Origin: Afipia birgiae 34632 | Lineage (GTDB): Bacteria > Pseudomonadota > Alphaproteobacteria > Rhizobiales > Xanthobacteraceae | Direction: 5' to 3' | DNA length: 64,000 nucleotides | Assembly (NCBI RefSeq): GCF_000308295.2 | Contig: NZ_HG326654.1 | Coordinates: 139,529-203,528 of the forward strand | Part shown: piece by piece, positions 23,933 to 33,642 of the stretch | How the letters are laid out: each line of letters starts with the position of its first letter | Numbering within the stretch: position 1 is the first letter of the stretch | Notes under the pieces: model-generated | What the model was told of the DNA's origin: nothing | The model's database searches: none | What the model saw: only the letters and a program-made list of their open reading frames with translations | Made by a program: the position numbers and the translations under genes

Positions 23933-25270
23933 GTGGCGCGCTCCACCGATCCCGCCATTCGTGCGCCAAAAGCCGCCGCAGCCGGGCACGGCATCGCCTT
24001 CATTCTCAAAAAATCATTCATCAGCGCCCTTGTGGCGCTGGTTCTGTTTTCACTGATGATTGGCATCCGGACTGAAGCCGGACCGGAGGGCCAACTGGTC
24101 TACTGGACGCGGTTCGGCGATCTCGCCGCACTCGTGGCGGCGGTGTTTTTCGGAAGCATCATTGTTGAACTACTGCGGCAATGGATCGGACCGTCGAAGG
24201 GCGTCTCGCTGCTTCCGGAATCCGCCAGCAGCACGATCGCCACCCTGCGGCGCTTTCTCGCCCCGGCGCTTCTCGTGTTTGCCGTGCTGGTCCCGGTGAT
24301 CTTCTACGACCAGCGTTACATCCTCGATCTTGGCATCCTCGTTCTGACCTACGTCATGCTGGGATGGGGACTGAACATCGTCGTCGGTCTCGCCGGTCTG
24401 CTCGATCTCGGCTACGTCGCATTCTATGCAGTCGGCGCCTATTCCTACGCGCTGCTGGCGACGACCTTCGATCTCTCCTTCTGGGTCTGCCTTCCGCTGG
24501 CCGGAATCCTCGCAGCTTTCTGGGGCGTGTTGCTCGGCTTTCCCGTGCTGCGATTGCGTGGCGATTATCTTGCCATCGTGACCCTCGCCTTCGGCGAAAT
24601 CATCCGGCTCATCCTGCTGAACTGGCAGCATGTCACGGGAGGCCCGAACGGCATCACCGGGATTCCACGGCCGTCGTTCTTCGGCATCCCGCTCACCAAC
24701 ACCGATGACGGACTCGCCGCCCTGCTCGGCATCGAGTTCTCCACCACGCATCGCGTGGTCTTCCTGTTCTATCTGATCCTCGCGCTCGCGCTGCTGACGA
24801 ACTGGGTCACCATCCGCCTGCGACGTTTGCCGATCGGCCGCGCATGGGAAGCGCTGCGCGAGGATGAAGTCGCGTGCCGCTCGCTTGGCATCAACACCAC
24901 CACGACGAAGCTGACGGCGTTTGCGACCGGCGCGATGTTCGGCGGCTTTGCCGGTGCGTTCTTCGCCACCCGTCAGGGCTTCATCAGCCCCGAGTCCTTC
25001 ACGTTCCATGAATCCGCGCTTGTGCTCGCGATCGTCGTGCTCGGCGGCATGGGCTCACAGCTCGGCGTTGCGCTCGCAGCCCTCGCAATGATCGGCGGGT
25101 TCGAACTGTTCAGAGGACTTGAACAGTTCCGCATGCTGGTGTTCGGCTCGGCAATGGTGCTCCTGATGATCTGGCGGCCGCGCGGCCTGATCGGTCACCG
25201 CGCGCCATCGGTGTTTCTGGAGAAGCCCTCGGAAATTTCATCCGCGATGGTCAAGGAAGGCCACGGATGA
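23933..25270 (+). CDS. livM: Branched-chain amino acid ABC transporter permease LivM
   Basis: A 445-residue permease. A variable N-terminal part with two helices precedes the conserved LivM domain from about residue 140: LTYVMLGWGLNIVVGLAGLLDLGYVAFYAVGAY, then LRLRGDYLAIVTLAFGEIIRL and WEALREDEVACRSLGIN with the coupling helix. I chose GTG 23933 (VARSTDPAI) because GAGAGG precedes it and the reading further upstream lies in the wrong frame of livH. Its last four bases overlap livG. Confidence 0.92.
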   Translation: MARSTDPAIRAPKAAAAGHGIAFILKKSFISALVALVLFSLMIGIRTEAGPEGQLVYWTRFGDLAALVAAVFFGSIIVELLRQWIGPSKGVSLLPESASSTIATLRRFLAPALLVFAVLVPVIFYDQRYILDLGILVLTYVMLGWGLNIVVGLAGLLDLGYVAFYAVGAYSYALLATTFDLSFWVCLPLAGILAAFWGVLLGFPVLRLRGDYLAIVTLAFGEIIRLILLNWQHVTGGPNGITGIPRPSFFGIPLTNTDDGLAALLGIEFSTTHRVVFLFYLILALALLTNWVTIRLRRLPIGRAWEALREDEVACRSLGINTTTTKLTAFATGAMFGGFAGAFFATRQGFISPESFTFHESALVLAIVVLGGMGSQLGVALAALAMIGGFELFRGLEQFRMLVFGSAMVLLMIWRPRGLIGHRAPSVFLEKPSEISSAMVKEGHG

Positions 25271-26112
25271 CCACGAACAATACCAGCAACGACATTCTCG
25301 ACGTCGATCACCTGTCGATGCGCTTCGGCGGCATCGTCGCCGTCAACGATCTGTCGTTTACGGCGAAGCGCGGCGACATTACCGCGCTGATCGGCCCCAA
25401 TGGCGCGGGCAAGACAACCGTCTTCAATTGCATCACGGGTTTTTACAAGCCGACCACCGGCATGATGCGTCTCATTCATGACGACGGCCGCGAGTTTCTT
25501 CTGGAACGGCTGTTCGACTACCGCATCTCCAAGGTGGCGAAGGTCGCCCGCACATTCCAGAACATCAGGCTGTTCGCGGGCATGACCGCGCTGGAAAACC
25601 TGATGGTGGCGCAACATAACGCGTTGATGCATGCATCGGGCTATACGTTTCTCGGTCTGATTGGCGCACCCGGCTTCCGCCGCGCTGAGAAAAGCGCCAT
25701 CGAACTCTCGCGCTACTGGCTCGATCGCATCGGCCTCACATCGAGGGCCGACGACGCGGCAGGCAACCTGCCCTACGGCGATCAGCGTCGGCTCGAAATC
25801 GCGCGTGCGATGTGCTCGGAGCCGGTGCTGCTGTGTCTCGATGAACCGGCCGCAGGATTGAACGCGCGGGAGAGCGATGAACTGAGCCAGTTACTGCTGG
25901 CGATCCGCAAGGATCATGGCACGTCGGTGCTGCTGATCGAACACGACATGTCGGTGGTGATGGAAATCTCCGACTGCATCTTTGTGCTCGACCACGGCGT
26001 CAAGATTGCAGCAGGTACGCCGCAGGAAATCCGCAACGATCCGAAAGTCATCGCCGCCTATCTCGGCGCGGACGAACAAACCGCCATCGAAGTCATGGAG
26101 GGCGGAACGTGA
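25267..26112 (+). CDS. livG: Branched-chain amino acid ABC transporter ATPase LivG
   Basis: A 281-residue ATPase. Walker A is LIGPNGAGKTTVFN (about 44-57), followed by CITGFYKPTTG. VARTFQNIRLFAGMTALENLMVAQH is the LivG Q-loop region, the signature region reads NLPYGDQRRLEIARAM, Walker B is LLCLDEPAAGLNARES and the switch is LIEHDMSVVMEISD. LivG-type proteins use LPYGDQRRLE in place of the usual LSGGQ, as seen here. It overlaps livM and livF by 4 bp each. Confidence 0.94.
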   Translation: MTTNNTSNDILDVDHLSMRFGGIVAVNDLSFTAKRGDITALIGPNGAGKTTVFNCITGFYKPTTGMMRLIHDDGREFLLERLFDYRISKVAKVARTFQNIRLFAGMTALENLMVAQHNALMHASGYTFLGLIGAPGFRRAEKSAIELSRYWLDRIGLTSRADDAAGNLPYGDQRRLEIARAMCSEPVLLCLDEPAAGLNARESDELSQLLLAIRKDHGTSVLLIEHDMSVVMEISDCIFVLDHGVKIAAGTPQEIRNDPKVIAAYLGADEQTAIEVMEGGT

Positions 26113-26843
26113 GCGCTCCCCTCCTTTCCATTCGCGGCCTCGTCGCAGCCTACGGCAATATCGAGGCGCTGAAAGGCGTCGATCTCGATATTCACCCGGG
26201 CGAGATCGTTGCGCTGATCGGCTCCAACGGCGCGGGTAAATCCACGCTGATGATGTCCGTGTTCGGGCGGCCGCGTGCCCGCGCCGGACTTATCGCATTC
26301 GATGGCCGGGACATCACGCATGAGCCCACTCATCACGTCGCGCGGCTGCGTATCGCGCAGTCGCCCGAGGGACGGCGCATTTTCCCGCGCATGACGGTCG
26401 CCGAAAACCTGCGCATGGGCGCGGACGCTGCCATGGAAAGCACCGAAGCCGAGCGCAGCGAAAATCTTGAACGCGTTTTCACGCTGTTTCCTCGCCTCAA
26501 GGAGCGTATCGCGCAGCGCGGCGGTACGTTGTCGGGCGGCGAACAGCAGATGCTGGCGATCGGGCGCGCACTGATGAGCCGCCCGCGCCTGCTGATGCTG
26601 GACGAGCCGTCGCTCGGCCTCGCACCGCTGATCGCGCGGCAAATCTTCGATGCGGTCCGCACGCTCAACCGGCAGGATGGCCTGACCGTCCTGATCGTCG
26701 AGCAGAACGCCAACCACGCATTGAAGCTGGCGCACCGCGGCTACGTGATGGTCAATGGCCTGATCACCCTTAGCGGAACCGGCGCGGAACTGCTGGCGCG
26801 GCCGGAAATCCGCGCAGCCTATCTTGAGGGAGGGCGCCACTGA
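26109..26843 (+). CDS. livF: Branched-chain amino acid ABC transporter ATPase LivF
   Basis: A 244-residue ATPase. Walker A is LIGSNGAGKSTLMM, the Q-loop region IAQSPEGRRIFPRMTVAENLRMG is diagnostic of LivF, the signature is LSGGEQQMLAIGRALMSRP, and Walker B is LLMLDEPSLGLAPLI with switch His replaced in VEQNANHAL as usual for the subfamily. The start GTG at 26109 overlaps the livG stop, and its own stop overlaps the DUF6867 ATG by one base. Confidence 0.94.
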   Translation: MSAPLLSIRGLVAAYGNIEALKGVDLDIHPGEIVALIGSNGAGKSTLMMSVFGRPRARAGLIAFDGRDITHEPTHHVARLRIAQSPEGRRIFPRMTVAENLRMGADAAMESTEAERSENLERVFTLFPRLKERIAQRGGTLSGGEQQMLAIGRALMSRPRLLMLDEPSLGLAPLIARQIFDAVRTLNRQDGLTVLIVEQNANHALKLAHRGYVMVNGLITLSGTGAELLARPEIRAAYLEGGRH

Positions 26844-27202
26844 TGTCCTTCTATTCAAATGAGTCCATTTTTCAGGTTCTGTTTGTCACCCTGGTGCTCG
26901 GCGGCGGCTGTGCGGTGCTGGCCGGCCGCGCCATCGCGCTGACCTGGCGAAGCATCGGGATTGCGGTGATTGCAATGATACCGCTGGGGATGGCCGTGCG
27001 GTTCGTGCACTTCGCGCTGTTCAATGAGACCCTGTTGCAGCCGCAAGCCTATGTGGTCGAGACCGTCATCCTGATCGCCGCATCCTGCCTGTCTTTTCAG
27101 CGTACCCGGGCGCAGCAGATGGTCCGTCAGTACTACTGGCTGTACGAACGGCGCGGTCCCCTCGGCTGGCGGCTGCGGCAAGATGCGCCAGCCAAGGCAT
27201 GA
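26843..27202 (+). CDS. DUF6867 small membrane protein of the liv operon
   Basis: A 119-residue protein with three hydrophobic helices (about 9-29, 35-55 and 68-85) and a basic C-terminal tail with RQYYWLYERRGPLGWRLR. This matches DUF6867, a family nearly always found straight after livF in alphaproteobacteria. The start overlaps the livF stop by one base, so it is co-translated. Its role in transport is unknown; a stabilising accessory to the permease is a guess from context only. Confidence 0.8.
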   Translation: MSFYSNESIFQVLFVTLVLGGGCAVLAGRAIALTWRSIGIAVIAMIPLGMAVRFVHFALFNETLLQPQAYVVETVILIAASCLSFQRTRAQQMVRQYYWLYERRGPLGWRLRQDAPAKA

Positions 27203-27317
27203 GCGCGGCCTAAAATTGCCGATGACTTGGCGGTAAAATCAGCGGACAATATCCGGGATGTGTTTGCCCGGCGGGCCGCTTGGCTGCGCCCTTCGAGACC
27301 TGCATGAGGATTGCCCT

Positions 27318-28433
27318 ATGAAACCAACCCGTATCCTTGGCCTCGCACTCGGCGCGTCGATTGCCATGTCGACTGCTGCGTTTGCGCAAGACATTTCCGT
27401 CGCTGTCGCGGGCCCGATGACTGGCGGCGAATCGGCATTCGGCCGCCAGATGAAGAACGGCGCAGACTTGGCTGTCGCCGACCTCAACGCCGCGGGCGGC
27501 GTCAACGGCAAGAAGCTCGCGCTTCAGGTCGGAGACGATGCCTGCGATCCGAAGCAGGCCCGCTCGGTCGCCGAAAAATTCGCAAGCTCCAAGGTCCCGT
27601 TCGTAGCAGGCCATTTCTGCTCGTCGTCGTCGATTCCGGCCTCTGAAGCTTATGCCGAGGGCAACGTGCTGCAGATTACACCGGCCTCGACCAATCCGGT
27701 CTTCACCGAGCGCAAGCTGTGGAACGTGCTGCGCGTCTGCGGCCGCGATGACCAGCAGGGCCTTGTCGCCGCGCAGTACATTCTGAAAGCTTTCGCGGGC
27801 AAGAACATCGCCATCCTCAACGACAAGACGACCTATGGCAAAGGCCTCGCGGACGAAACCAAAAAGGCGTTGAACGCCGGCGGCATGAAGGAAAAACTGT
27901 TCGAGTCCTACAACAAGGGCGACAAAGACTTTAATTCCATCGTCTCGCGGCTGAAGCGCGAGAACATCGATCTGGTTTATGTCGGCGGCTATCATCAGGA
28001 AGCCGGCCTGATCCTGCGCCAGATGCGCGATCAGGGCATGAAAACGCTTCTTATGGCCGGCGATGCCATGAACGACAAGGAGTTCGCCTCGATCACCGGT
28101 GCGGCTGCCGAAGGCACGCTGTTCACTTTCGGTCCTGATCCGCGCAACAAGCCGACCGCGAAGGCCATCGTCGAGAAGTTCAAGGCGAAGGGTATCGATC
28201 CTGAAGGCTACACGCTTTACACCTACGCCGCCTTCCAGATCTGGTCGCAGGCCGCCACGAAGGTGAAGAGCACCGACCCCAAGAAGGTCATGGAAGCCAT
28301 CAAGGGCGGCGAATGGGACACCGTGCTTGGCAAGCTTTCGTTCGACGCAAAGGGCGATATCAAGGTGATCGACTACGTCGTCTACAAGTGGGACGCCAAG
28401 GGCAACTACGCCGAGATCAACAAGGGATCGTAA
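27318..28433 (+). CDS. livK: Branched-chain amino acid binding protein LivK
   Basis: A 371-residue periplasmic binding protein. A Sec signal peptide (ILGLALGASIAMSTAAFAQ, cleaved near residue 22) precedes ISVAVAGPMTGGESAFGRQMKNGADLAV, the ligand-site start of the type I periplasmic binding fold. VAGHFCSSSSIPAS and YGKGLADETKKAL are further family landmarks. ATG 27318 gives a normal signal peptide; the frame is open further up but unconserved. It follows DUF6867 by 115 bp and serves the LivHMGF transporter. The hairpin repeat at 28468-28547 may end its transcript. Confidence 0.93.
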   Translation: MKPTRILGLALGASIAMSTAAFAQDISVAVAGPMTGGESAFGRQMKNGADLAVADLNAAGGVNGKKLALQVGDDACDPKQARSVAEKFASSKVPFVAGHFCSSSSIPASEAYAEGNVLQITPASTNPVFTERKLWNVLRVCGRDDQQGLVAAQYILKAFAGKNIAILNDKTTYGKGLADETKKALNAGGMKEKLFESYNKGDKDFNSIVSRLKRENIDLVYVGGYHQEAGLILRQMRDQGMKTLLMAGDAMNDKEFASITGAAAEGTLFTFGPDPRNKPTAKAIVEKFKAKGIDPEGYTLYTYAAFQIWSQAATKVKSTDPKKVMEAIKGGEWDTVLGKLSFDAKGDIKVIDYVVYKWDAKGNYAEINKGS

Positions 28434-28467
28434 GATCTCGTCAGCCGAAAGTCACATTCAATTGTCA

Positions 28468-28547
28468 TCACCGGGCTTGTCCCGGTGATTTCGATGAGTG
28501 GACCACTGTGCTGAATTTATCAGGATGCCCGGGACAAGCCCGGGCAT
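28468..28547. repeat. Paired-hairpin extragenic repeat element
   Basis: Two GC hairpins face each other: tcaccggg/cccggtga with loop cttgt (28468-28488), and atgcccggg/cccgggcat with loop acaag (28525-28547). The loops and arms of the two are largely complementary. This looks like the dispersed CCGGGCTTGTCCCGG-type repeat common in Bradyrhizobium/Nitrobacter intergenic DNA. It lies between the convergent livK and ccdA genes. Confidence 0.7.
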
Positions 28548-28567
28548 GGCAAACTTTAGATTTGCAG

Positions 28568-29326
28568 CTACCCAAAATTCTGAAGCTCCGGGAACGTCTC
28601 CAGCAGCCAGATGCTGACGTCCGTGACCGCGCCGGTGAGAAATCCGATCCCCACGAGAATCATCAGAACGCCCATCGCGCGCTCCACGGTGGCGAGATGC
28701 TTCTTCATGCGCGCGAGCACCGCGGAAAACCGCTCGACCATGAAGGCCGCGATCAGGAACGGGATGCCGAGACCGGCGGAATAGACTGCGAGCAACCCTG
28801 CGCCCTTCGTTACGGTGGCTTCCGATGCGGCGACCGACAGAATGGCGGCCAGGATCGGCCCGATGCACGGCGTCCAGCCGAATGCGAAGGCCAGCCCCAT
28901 CACATAGGCGCCCCACAGACCGACGGGCTTGGGAATTGGCAGGCGTCCTTCGCGCATCAAAAAGCCGATACGTGTGAGACCGAGGAAATGCAGGCCCATC
29001 AGGATGATTGCGATGCCCGCAACAATCGATAACTGCGCCGACCATGCGCGGATCAGGCCGCCGATCAGACTGGCGCTGGCGCCGAGCGCCACGAATACGG
29101 TCGAAAAACCCAGCACGAAAACCAGCGCCGACAGCATCACAGCGCGTTTCGAGGCTCTCCGCTCTTCTTCATTGGCCACATGCTCGATGGTCGCGCCGGT
29201 GAGATAGATCAGATACGGCGGCACGAGCGGCAGCACGCACGGCGAGAGAAAGCTGATGATGCCGGCGGCGAGCGCGGCGGGGATGGAAACGTCCTGAATC
29301 ATGCCGCTTATTGCACTGTCGCCCAT
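28568..29326 (-). CDS. ccdA: CcdA cytochrome c biogenesis / thiol-disulfide membrane protein
   Basis: A 252-residue membrane protein with six main helices. AGIISFLSPCVLPLVPPYL and AFGWTPCIGPILAAIL hold the two redox cysteines at the conserved SPCVLPL and TPCIGP motifs that define CcdA/DsbD-type electron carriers across the membrane. It would pass electrons from cytoplasmic thioredoxin to periplasmic apocytochrome c maturation proteins. The start is not certain: ATG 29326 has a distant GGAG, and ATG 29302 (MIQDVSIP) is equally plausible. It is a single-gene unit. Confidence 0.92.
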   Translation of the reverse strand: MGDSAISGMIQDVSIPAALAAGIISFLSPCVLPLVPPYLIYLTGATIEHVANEEERRASKRAVMLSALVFVLGFSTVFVALGASASLIGGLIRAWSAQLSIVAGIAIILMGLHFLGLTRIGFLMREGRLPIPKPVGLWGAYVMGLAFAFGWTPCIGPILAAILSVAASEATVTKGAGLLAVYSAGLGIPFLIAAFMVERFSAVLARMKKHLATVERAMGVLMILVGIGFLTGAVTDVSIWLLETFPELQNFG

Positions 29327-29447
29327 ATGCTATGCAAGCTCCGCCGCGCTCCTTCCGCTTGTTGTGATCGGATCGTGATGGACATGATTCCGGACAGTGG
29401 AGACCAGTTTTCGGACGAGATCATGCCGAAGATGCCAAGGTGAAGTG

Positions 29448-30449
29448 ATGAAGAACCTGCTGACCGACATTCCCGGCGTCCGCGTCGGCCACGCCCATGA
29501 CACAACGGTCGCATCCGGCGTGACCGCCGTGATCTTCGACAAGGCCGTTGTCGCCTCCGCCGATGTGCGCGGCGGGGGACCCGGAATCCGGGACGGCGCA
29601 TTGCTCGAACCGGTCAACACAGTCGAAAGCATCGATGCGATCGCGCTCTCCGGGGGCTCGGCGTTCGGGCTGGAGGCCGGCGGCGGTGTGCAGGCATGGC
29701 TCGCTGAACAAGGGCGCGGCTTTGCCGTGGGCGACGCCCTGATCCCGATTGTTCCGGGTGCCGTCATGTTCGACATGCTGAATGGCGGTGACAAGGCATG
29801 GGGCCGCTTCCCGCCCTATCGCGATCTCGGCTACGCGGCGGCCGCAGCAGCGACCGATGGCCCGTTCACGCTCGGCAGCGTCGGCGCAGGCTTCGGCGCG
29901 ACCACCGCCAACTTCAAGGGCGGGCTTGGCTCGGCCTCCGCCGTGATGACAAACGGCGTGCGTGTTGCAGCCATCGCATCCGTCAACGCGGTCGGCAGCG
30001 TGAATGTCGGCGACGGACCATGGTTCTGGGCAGCGCCGTTTGAGCAAAATAATGAGTTCGGCGGACGCGGCCTGCCACCATCTTTTACGCCGGACATGCT
30101 CGCGATGCGGCTCAAGGGCGGCGCCGCCGCGACGTCGATCGAGAACACCACACTGGCCTTGGTCGTCACCGACGCCATCCTCACCAAGCCGCAGGTCAAT
30201 AGGCTTGCGATGATCGCGCAAACCGGATTTGCCCGCGCGATCTATCCGGTCCACGCGCCGCTCGACGGCGACATCGTGTTCGCCGCAGCGACCGGAGAAA
30301 GAGCCATCGATCCGCTCTATGGGCTCACCGAACTTGGCGCGGTGGCTGCAAACGTTATCGCACGCGCGATCGCGCGCGGCGTTTACGAAGCGAAGGCGCT
30401 TCCTTTCGCCGGCGCGCTGCCGTCGTGGAAAGAACGGTTTGGGACATAG
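29448..30449 (+). CDS. P1 family peptidase (DmpA/S58-type)
   Basis: A 333-residue protein of the DmpA/P1 family: LLTDIPGVRVGHAHDTTVASGVTAV at the N-terminus, GSAFGLEAGGGVQAWLAEQG, GSVGAGFGATTANFKGGLGSASAVM and NTTLALVVTDAILTKPQVNRLA. Enzymes of this family self-cleave before a catalytic Ser/Thr in a GxxTxxT/S-like region (around GAAATSIENTTLA) to give two chains and act as aminopeptidases or peptide amidases. ATG 29448 follows AAGGTGA. The substrate cannot be read from sequence. Confidence 0.88.
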   Translation: MKNLLTDIPGVRVGHAHDTTVASGVTAVIFDKAVVASADVRGGGPGIRDGALLEPVNTVESIDAIALSGGSAFGLEAGGGVQAWLAEQGRGFAVGDALIPIVPGAVMFDMLNGGDKAWGRFPPYRDLGYAAAAAATDGPFTLGSVGAGFGATTANFKGGLGSASAVMTNGVRVAAIASVNAVGSVNVGDGPWFWAAPFEQNNEFGGRGLPPSFTPDMLAMRLKGGAAATSIENTTLALVVTDAILTKPQVNRLAMIAQTGFARAIYPVHAPLDGDIVFAAATGERAIDPLYGLTELGAVAANVIARAIARGVYEAKALPFAGALPSWKERFGT

Positions 30450-30504
30450 CGGTCAGCGCGCGGGATACCGACCCGATTCAGCCTGCAGGCGAATCCCGAT
30501 TACA

Positions 30505-31233
30505 TCAGATGTTGATGGAGACCGACTGTTTCGCGGACGCGGCGAGCGCATCCGTCTGACGCTGCATCATTTTCTCGAGGAGATTGTATTGTGTCGAGGC
30601 GGCGGTCGATGTCGCCGACGATGCGGGCTGGCTCAGCGTGATCTTCGATCCGTCGGCATATGTCAGCGTGGTCGTGATCGAGCCGTCGCTGTTTGTTGTC
30701 GTCGTGCTCGACGCGCCTCCCAGAGCCTGCTTCAGCGCGTCGGCGCCGCCACCGGCCTGATGCGCATGACCGCCGCCCTTGCCCTTGAGCGCAGTCGCCA
30801 TTTCATCGAGACTGACAGAACCATCTTCGTTGGCATCCATCTTGTTGAAGACGTTGTCGGCGGCGGCGATATTGGTGCCGCCCGCGCCGAGCTTGTCCTG
30901 GAATTCGGCCTTGGTGATCTTGCCGTCGCCGTTGCCGTCGATCTGCGCGAACAGACTCTTCAATGCATCTGATGGACTGGCTTTGCCGTTGGAATCTTGC
31001 GCCGACAGCAGCGCATTGAATGTCGATGGCGACAGGGCTCCGGCCGGAGTGGAACTTGTCGAGGATACGGACGTCGTGCTCGGCGTGCTGCTGTTCGAAC
31101 CGATCACATCGAACAGGGAATTCGTCTGTTTGACGCCGGTCTTGGCCGCTGCCGACTTGTCCGGTGTCAGCGAGGACAGCAAATCGAGCGCGCCAATAGC
31201 GGCAGCTCCAACAGCACCTGCTGCAAAGAACAT
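30505..31233 (-). CDS. EF-hand domain protein
   Basis: A 242-residue protein with an Ala-rich hydrophobic start (MFFAAGAVGAAAIGALDLL), a Ser/Thr-rich linker (about 45-75), and two EF-hands: DGNGDGKITKAEF (about 100-112) and DANEDGSVSLDEM (about 136-148). Both loops have the Asp/Asn pattern and terminal Glu needed to bind Ca2+. A helical C-terminal tail follows (YNLLEKMMQRQTDAL). ATG 31233 is supported by GGGGAG 7 nt upstream; an ATG at 31452 would add an unlikely leader. Whether it is secreted is unclear, as the N-terminus lacks a positive charge. Function unknown. Confidence 0.8.
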   Translation of the reverse strand: MFFAAGAVGAAAIGALDLLSSLTPDKSAAAKTGVKQTNSLFDVIGSNSSTPSTTSVSSTSSTPAGALSPSTFNALLSAQDSNGKASPSDALKSLFAQIDGNGDGKITKAEFQDKLGAGGTNIAAADNVFNKMDANEDGSVSLDEMATALKGKGGGHAHQAGGGADALKQALGGASSTTTTNSDGSITTTLTYADGSKITLSQPASSATSTAASTQYNLLEKMMQRQTDALAASAKQSVSINI

Positions 31234-31525
31234 CGCGATACTCCCCAAAGCCGATGAAACACGGCTGAGATCAACCCGAGAAGTATCCAGCAATTGCCGT
31301 GCCGCTCCAGTAACCCAATAAATTCGGGCATTTTCGCCGCCAGGTGGCGCTTCCGGCGCGGCAATTTCTGCCGCCACGGCAGGATTTGCCGCTAAATCCG
31401 CGCTGTTCCTGTGTACGCCGCCTGCCTCACATTGCCCGCGTGCAGGCGGCATGTTAGGCGAAACCTATCCGTCACTGCTGGCACGTCAGCTCCAGAATAC
31501 GCCAAGGGAAGCACCGGAAACCGCC

Positions 31526-32227
31526 ATGTCCCAACCCCTTGCACCCCGCCCGCTGATTATCGCGCCGTCGATCCTGGCGTCGGATTTCTCGAAGCTCGGC
31601 GAGGAAGTCCGCGACGTCGATCAGGCCGGCGCCGACTGGATGCATCTCGACGTGATGGACGGCCATTTCGTGCCGAACATTTCCTACGGGCCGGACGTCA
31701 TCAAGGCGATGCGCCCGCACTCGAAGAAGATCTTCGACGCACATCTGATGATCGCGCCGTGCGACCCGTATCTCGAGGCCTTCGCCAAGGCCGGTTGCGA
31801 CATCATCACCGTGCACGTCGAAGCGGGACCGCATCTGCATCGCTCATTGCAAGCGATCCGTGCACTCGGCAAGAAGGCTGGCGTCTCGCTCAATCCCGCG
31901 ACGCCGGCGAGCGCCATCGAATACGTGATCGATATAGTCGATCTCGTACTGGTGATGTCGGTCAACCCCGGCTTCGGCGGCCAGTCGTTCATTCCTTCCG
32001 TGCTGGAAAAGATTTCGCAAGTCCGCGCGATGTGCGCCGGACGGCCGATCGACATCGAAGTCGATGGCGGAGTCACAGCCGACAACGCCGCCAAGGTCGC
32101 CGCCGCCGGCGCGAACGCGCTGGTCGCCGGCTCCGCCGTTTTCAAGGGCAGCACGATGGACAGCTACAAGGCGAACATCGCTGCAATCCGCAACGCAGCC
32201 GCTCACGCCCGCAGCGAAGCGATTTAG
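31526..32227 (+). CDS. rpe: Ribulose-phosphate 3-epimerase
   Basis: A 233-residue TIM-barrel enzyme. [38 protein letters not shown] (metal-binding His and Asp), [18 protein letters not shown] and [12 protein letters not shown] (catalytic Asp) are all present. It interconverts ribulose-5-phosphate and xylulose-5-phosphate in the pentose phosphate or Calvin pathways. ATG 31526 follows AAGGGAAGCACCGGAA. Gene purB begins 103 bp downstream. Confidence 0.95.
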   Translation: MSQPLAPRPLIIAPSILASDFSKLGEEVRDVDQAGADWMHLDVMDGHFVPNISYGPDVIKAMRPHSKKIFDAHLMIAPCDPYLEAFAKAGCDIITVHVEAGPHLHRSLQAIRALGKKAGVSLNPATPASAIEYVIDIVDLVLVMSVNPGFGGQSFIPSVLEKISQVRAMCAGRPIDIEVDGGVTADNAAKVAAAGANALVAGSAVFKGSTMDSYKANIAAIRNAAAHARSEAI

Positions 32228-32330
32228 GCCAAGAAGGCCCGATTTTCCGGGCATAATCGCGTCTCAAGGGTGGCCTCGCCGGAAGCGATCTGCTAAAGCG
32301 CGGCGTAATCCCCAACCCTACGAGTTCGCG

Positions 32331-33638
32331 ATGATTCCCCGTTATTCCCGCCCCGAAATGGTCTCCATTTGGGAGCCGCAGACGCGTTTCAATATCTGGT
32401 TCGAGATCGAGGCGCATGCTGCTGATGCACTGGCCGAACTGGGCACGATCCCGAAGGACGCCGCCAAAACCATCTGGGCCAAGGCCAAGGACGCGACCTT
32501 CAACGTCGAACGAATTGACGAGATCGAGCGCGAGACCAAGCACGACGTCATCGCCTTCCTGACGCATCTGGCCGAGATCGTCGGCCCGGAAGCGCGCTTC
32601 GTGCATCAGGGCATGACCTCGTCGGACGTGCTCGACACCTGCCTCAATGTGCAGCTTTCGCGGGCCGCCGACATCCTGATCGCCGACATCGACAAGGTGC
32701 TCGCCGCGCTCAAGACCCGCGCTTTCGAGCACAAGATGACGCCGACCATCGGCCGCTCCCACGGCATCCATGCCGAGCCGGTCACGTTCGGCCTCAAGCT
32801 CGCCTATGCCTATGCCGAGTTCACCCGCGCTCGCGAGCGTGTTGTGGCGGCGCGCAAGGAAATCGCGACCTGTGCGATTTCCGGCGCGGTCGGCACCTTC
32901 GCGCAGATCGATCCACGCGTCGAAGAGCATGTCGCGAAGGCCATGGGCCTCGCCGTCGAGCCGATTTCGACACAGGTCATCCCGCGTGATCGCCACGCGA
33001 TGTTCTTCGCGACGCTGGGTGTCGTCGCCTCGTCGGTCGAGCGCCTCGCCACTGAAATCCGCCACATGCAACGCACCGAAGTGCTGGAAGCCGAAGAGTT
33101 CTTCTCCGAAGGCCAGAAGGGTTCGTCGGCGATGCCCCACAAGCGCAATCCGGTGCTGACCGAAAATCTCACCGGCCTCGCCCGCATTGTCCGTTCCGCC
33201 GTGACGCCCGCGCTGGAGAATGTCGTGCTCTGGCACGAGCGCGACATCTCGCATTCCTCCGTCGAGCGCATGATCGGCCCCGATGCGACGGTGACGCTGG
33301 ATTTCGCGCTCAACCGTCTCGCGGGTGTCGTCGAGAAGCTGCTGGTCTATCCGGCCAACATGCAGAAGAACCTCGACCGCCTCGGCGGTCTGGTTCATTC
33401 GCAGCGACTGCTGATTGCGCTGACCCAGAAGGGGGCCTCGCGCGAGGACTCCTACAAGCTGGTCCAGCGCAACGCGATGCCGGTCTGGCGCGGCGAAGGT
33501 GACTTCCAGTCACTTCTGAAGAAGGACGCCGACGTGAAGAAATATCTGTCGGACAAGGAGATCGAGGAACAATTTGATCTCGCGTATCACTTCAAGCACG
33601 TCGATACGATCTTCAAGCGGGTGTTCGGAGCATCCTGA
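32331..33638 (+). CDS. purB: Adenylosuccinate lyase
   Basis: A 435-residue lyase. MIPRYSRPEMVSIWEPQTRFNIWFEIE is the usual start, MTSSDVLDTCLNVQL and TIGRSHGIHAEP hold the catalytic His, and EGQKGSSAMPHKRNPVLTEN is the flexible signature loop with the catalytic Ser. It acts twice in purine synthesis, on SAICAR and adenylosuccinate, complementing purCSQL at 51-56 kb. The frame is open 267 bp further upstream across the end of rpe, but the conserved start is ATG 32331. Confidence 0.95.
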   Translation: MIPRYSRPEMVSIWEPQTRFNIWFEIEAHAADALAELGTIPKDAAKTIWAKAKDATFNVERIDEIERETKHDVIAFLTHLAEIVGPEARFVHQGMTSSDVLDTCLNVQLSRAADILIADIDKVLAALKTRAFEHKMTPTIGRSHGIHAEPVTFGLKLAYAYAEFTRARERVVAARKEIATCAISGAVGTFAQIDPRVEEHVAKAMGLAVEPISTQVIPRDRHAMFFATLGVVASSVERLATEIRHMQRTEVLEAEEFFSEGQKGSSAMPHKRNPVLTENLTGLARIVRSAVTPALENVVLWHERDISHSSVERMIGPDATVTLDFALNRLAGVVEKLLVYPANMQKNLDRLGGLVHSQRLLIALTQKGASREDSYKLVQRNAMPVWRGEGDFQSLLKKDADVKKYLSDKEIEEQFDLAYHFKHVDTIFKRVFGAS

Positions 33639-33642
33639 ACCT

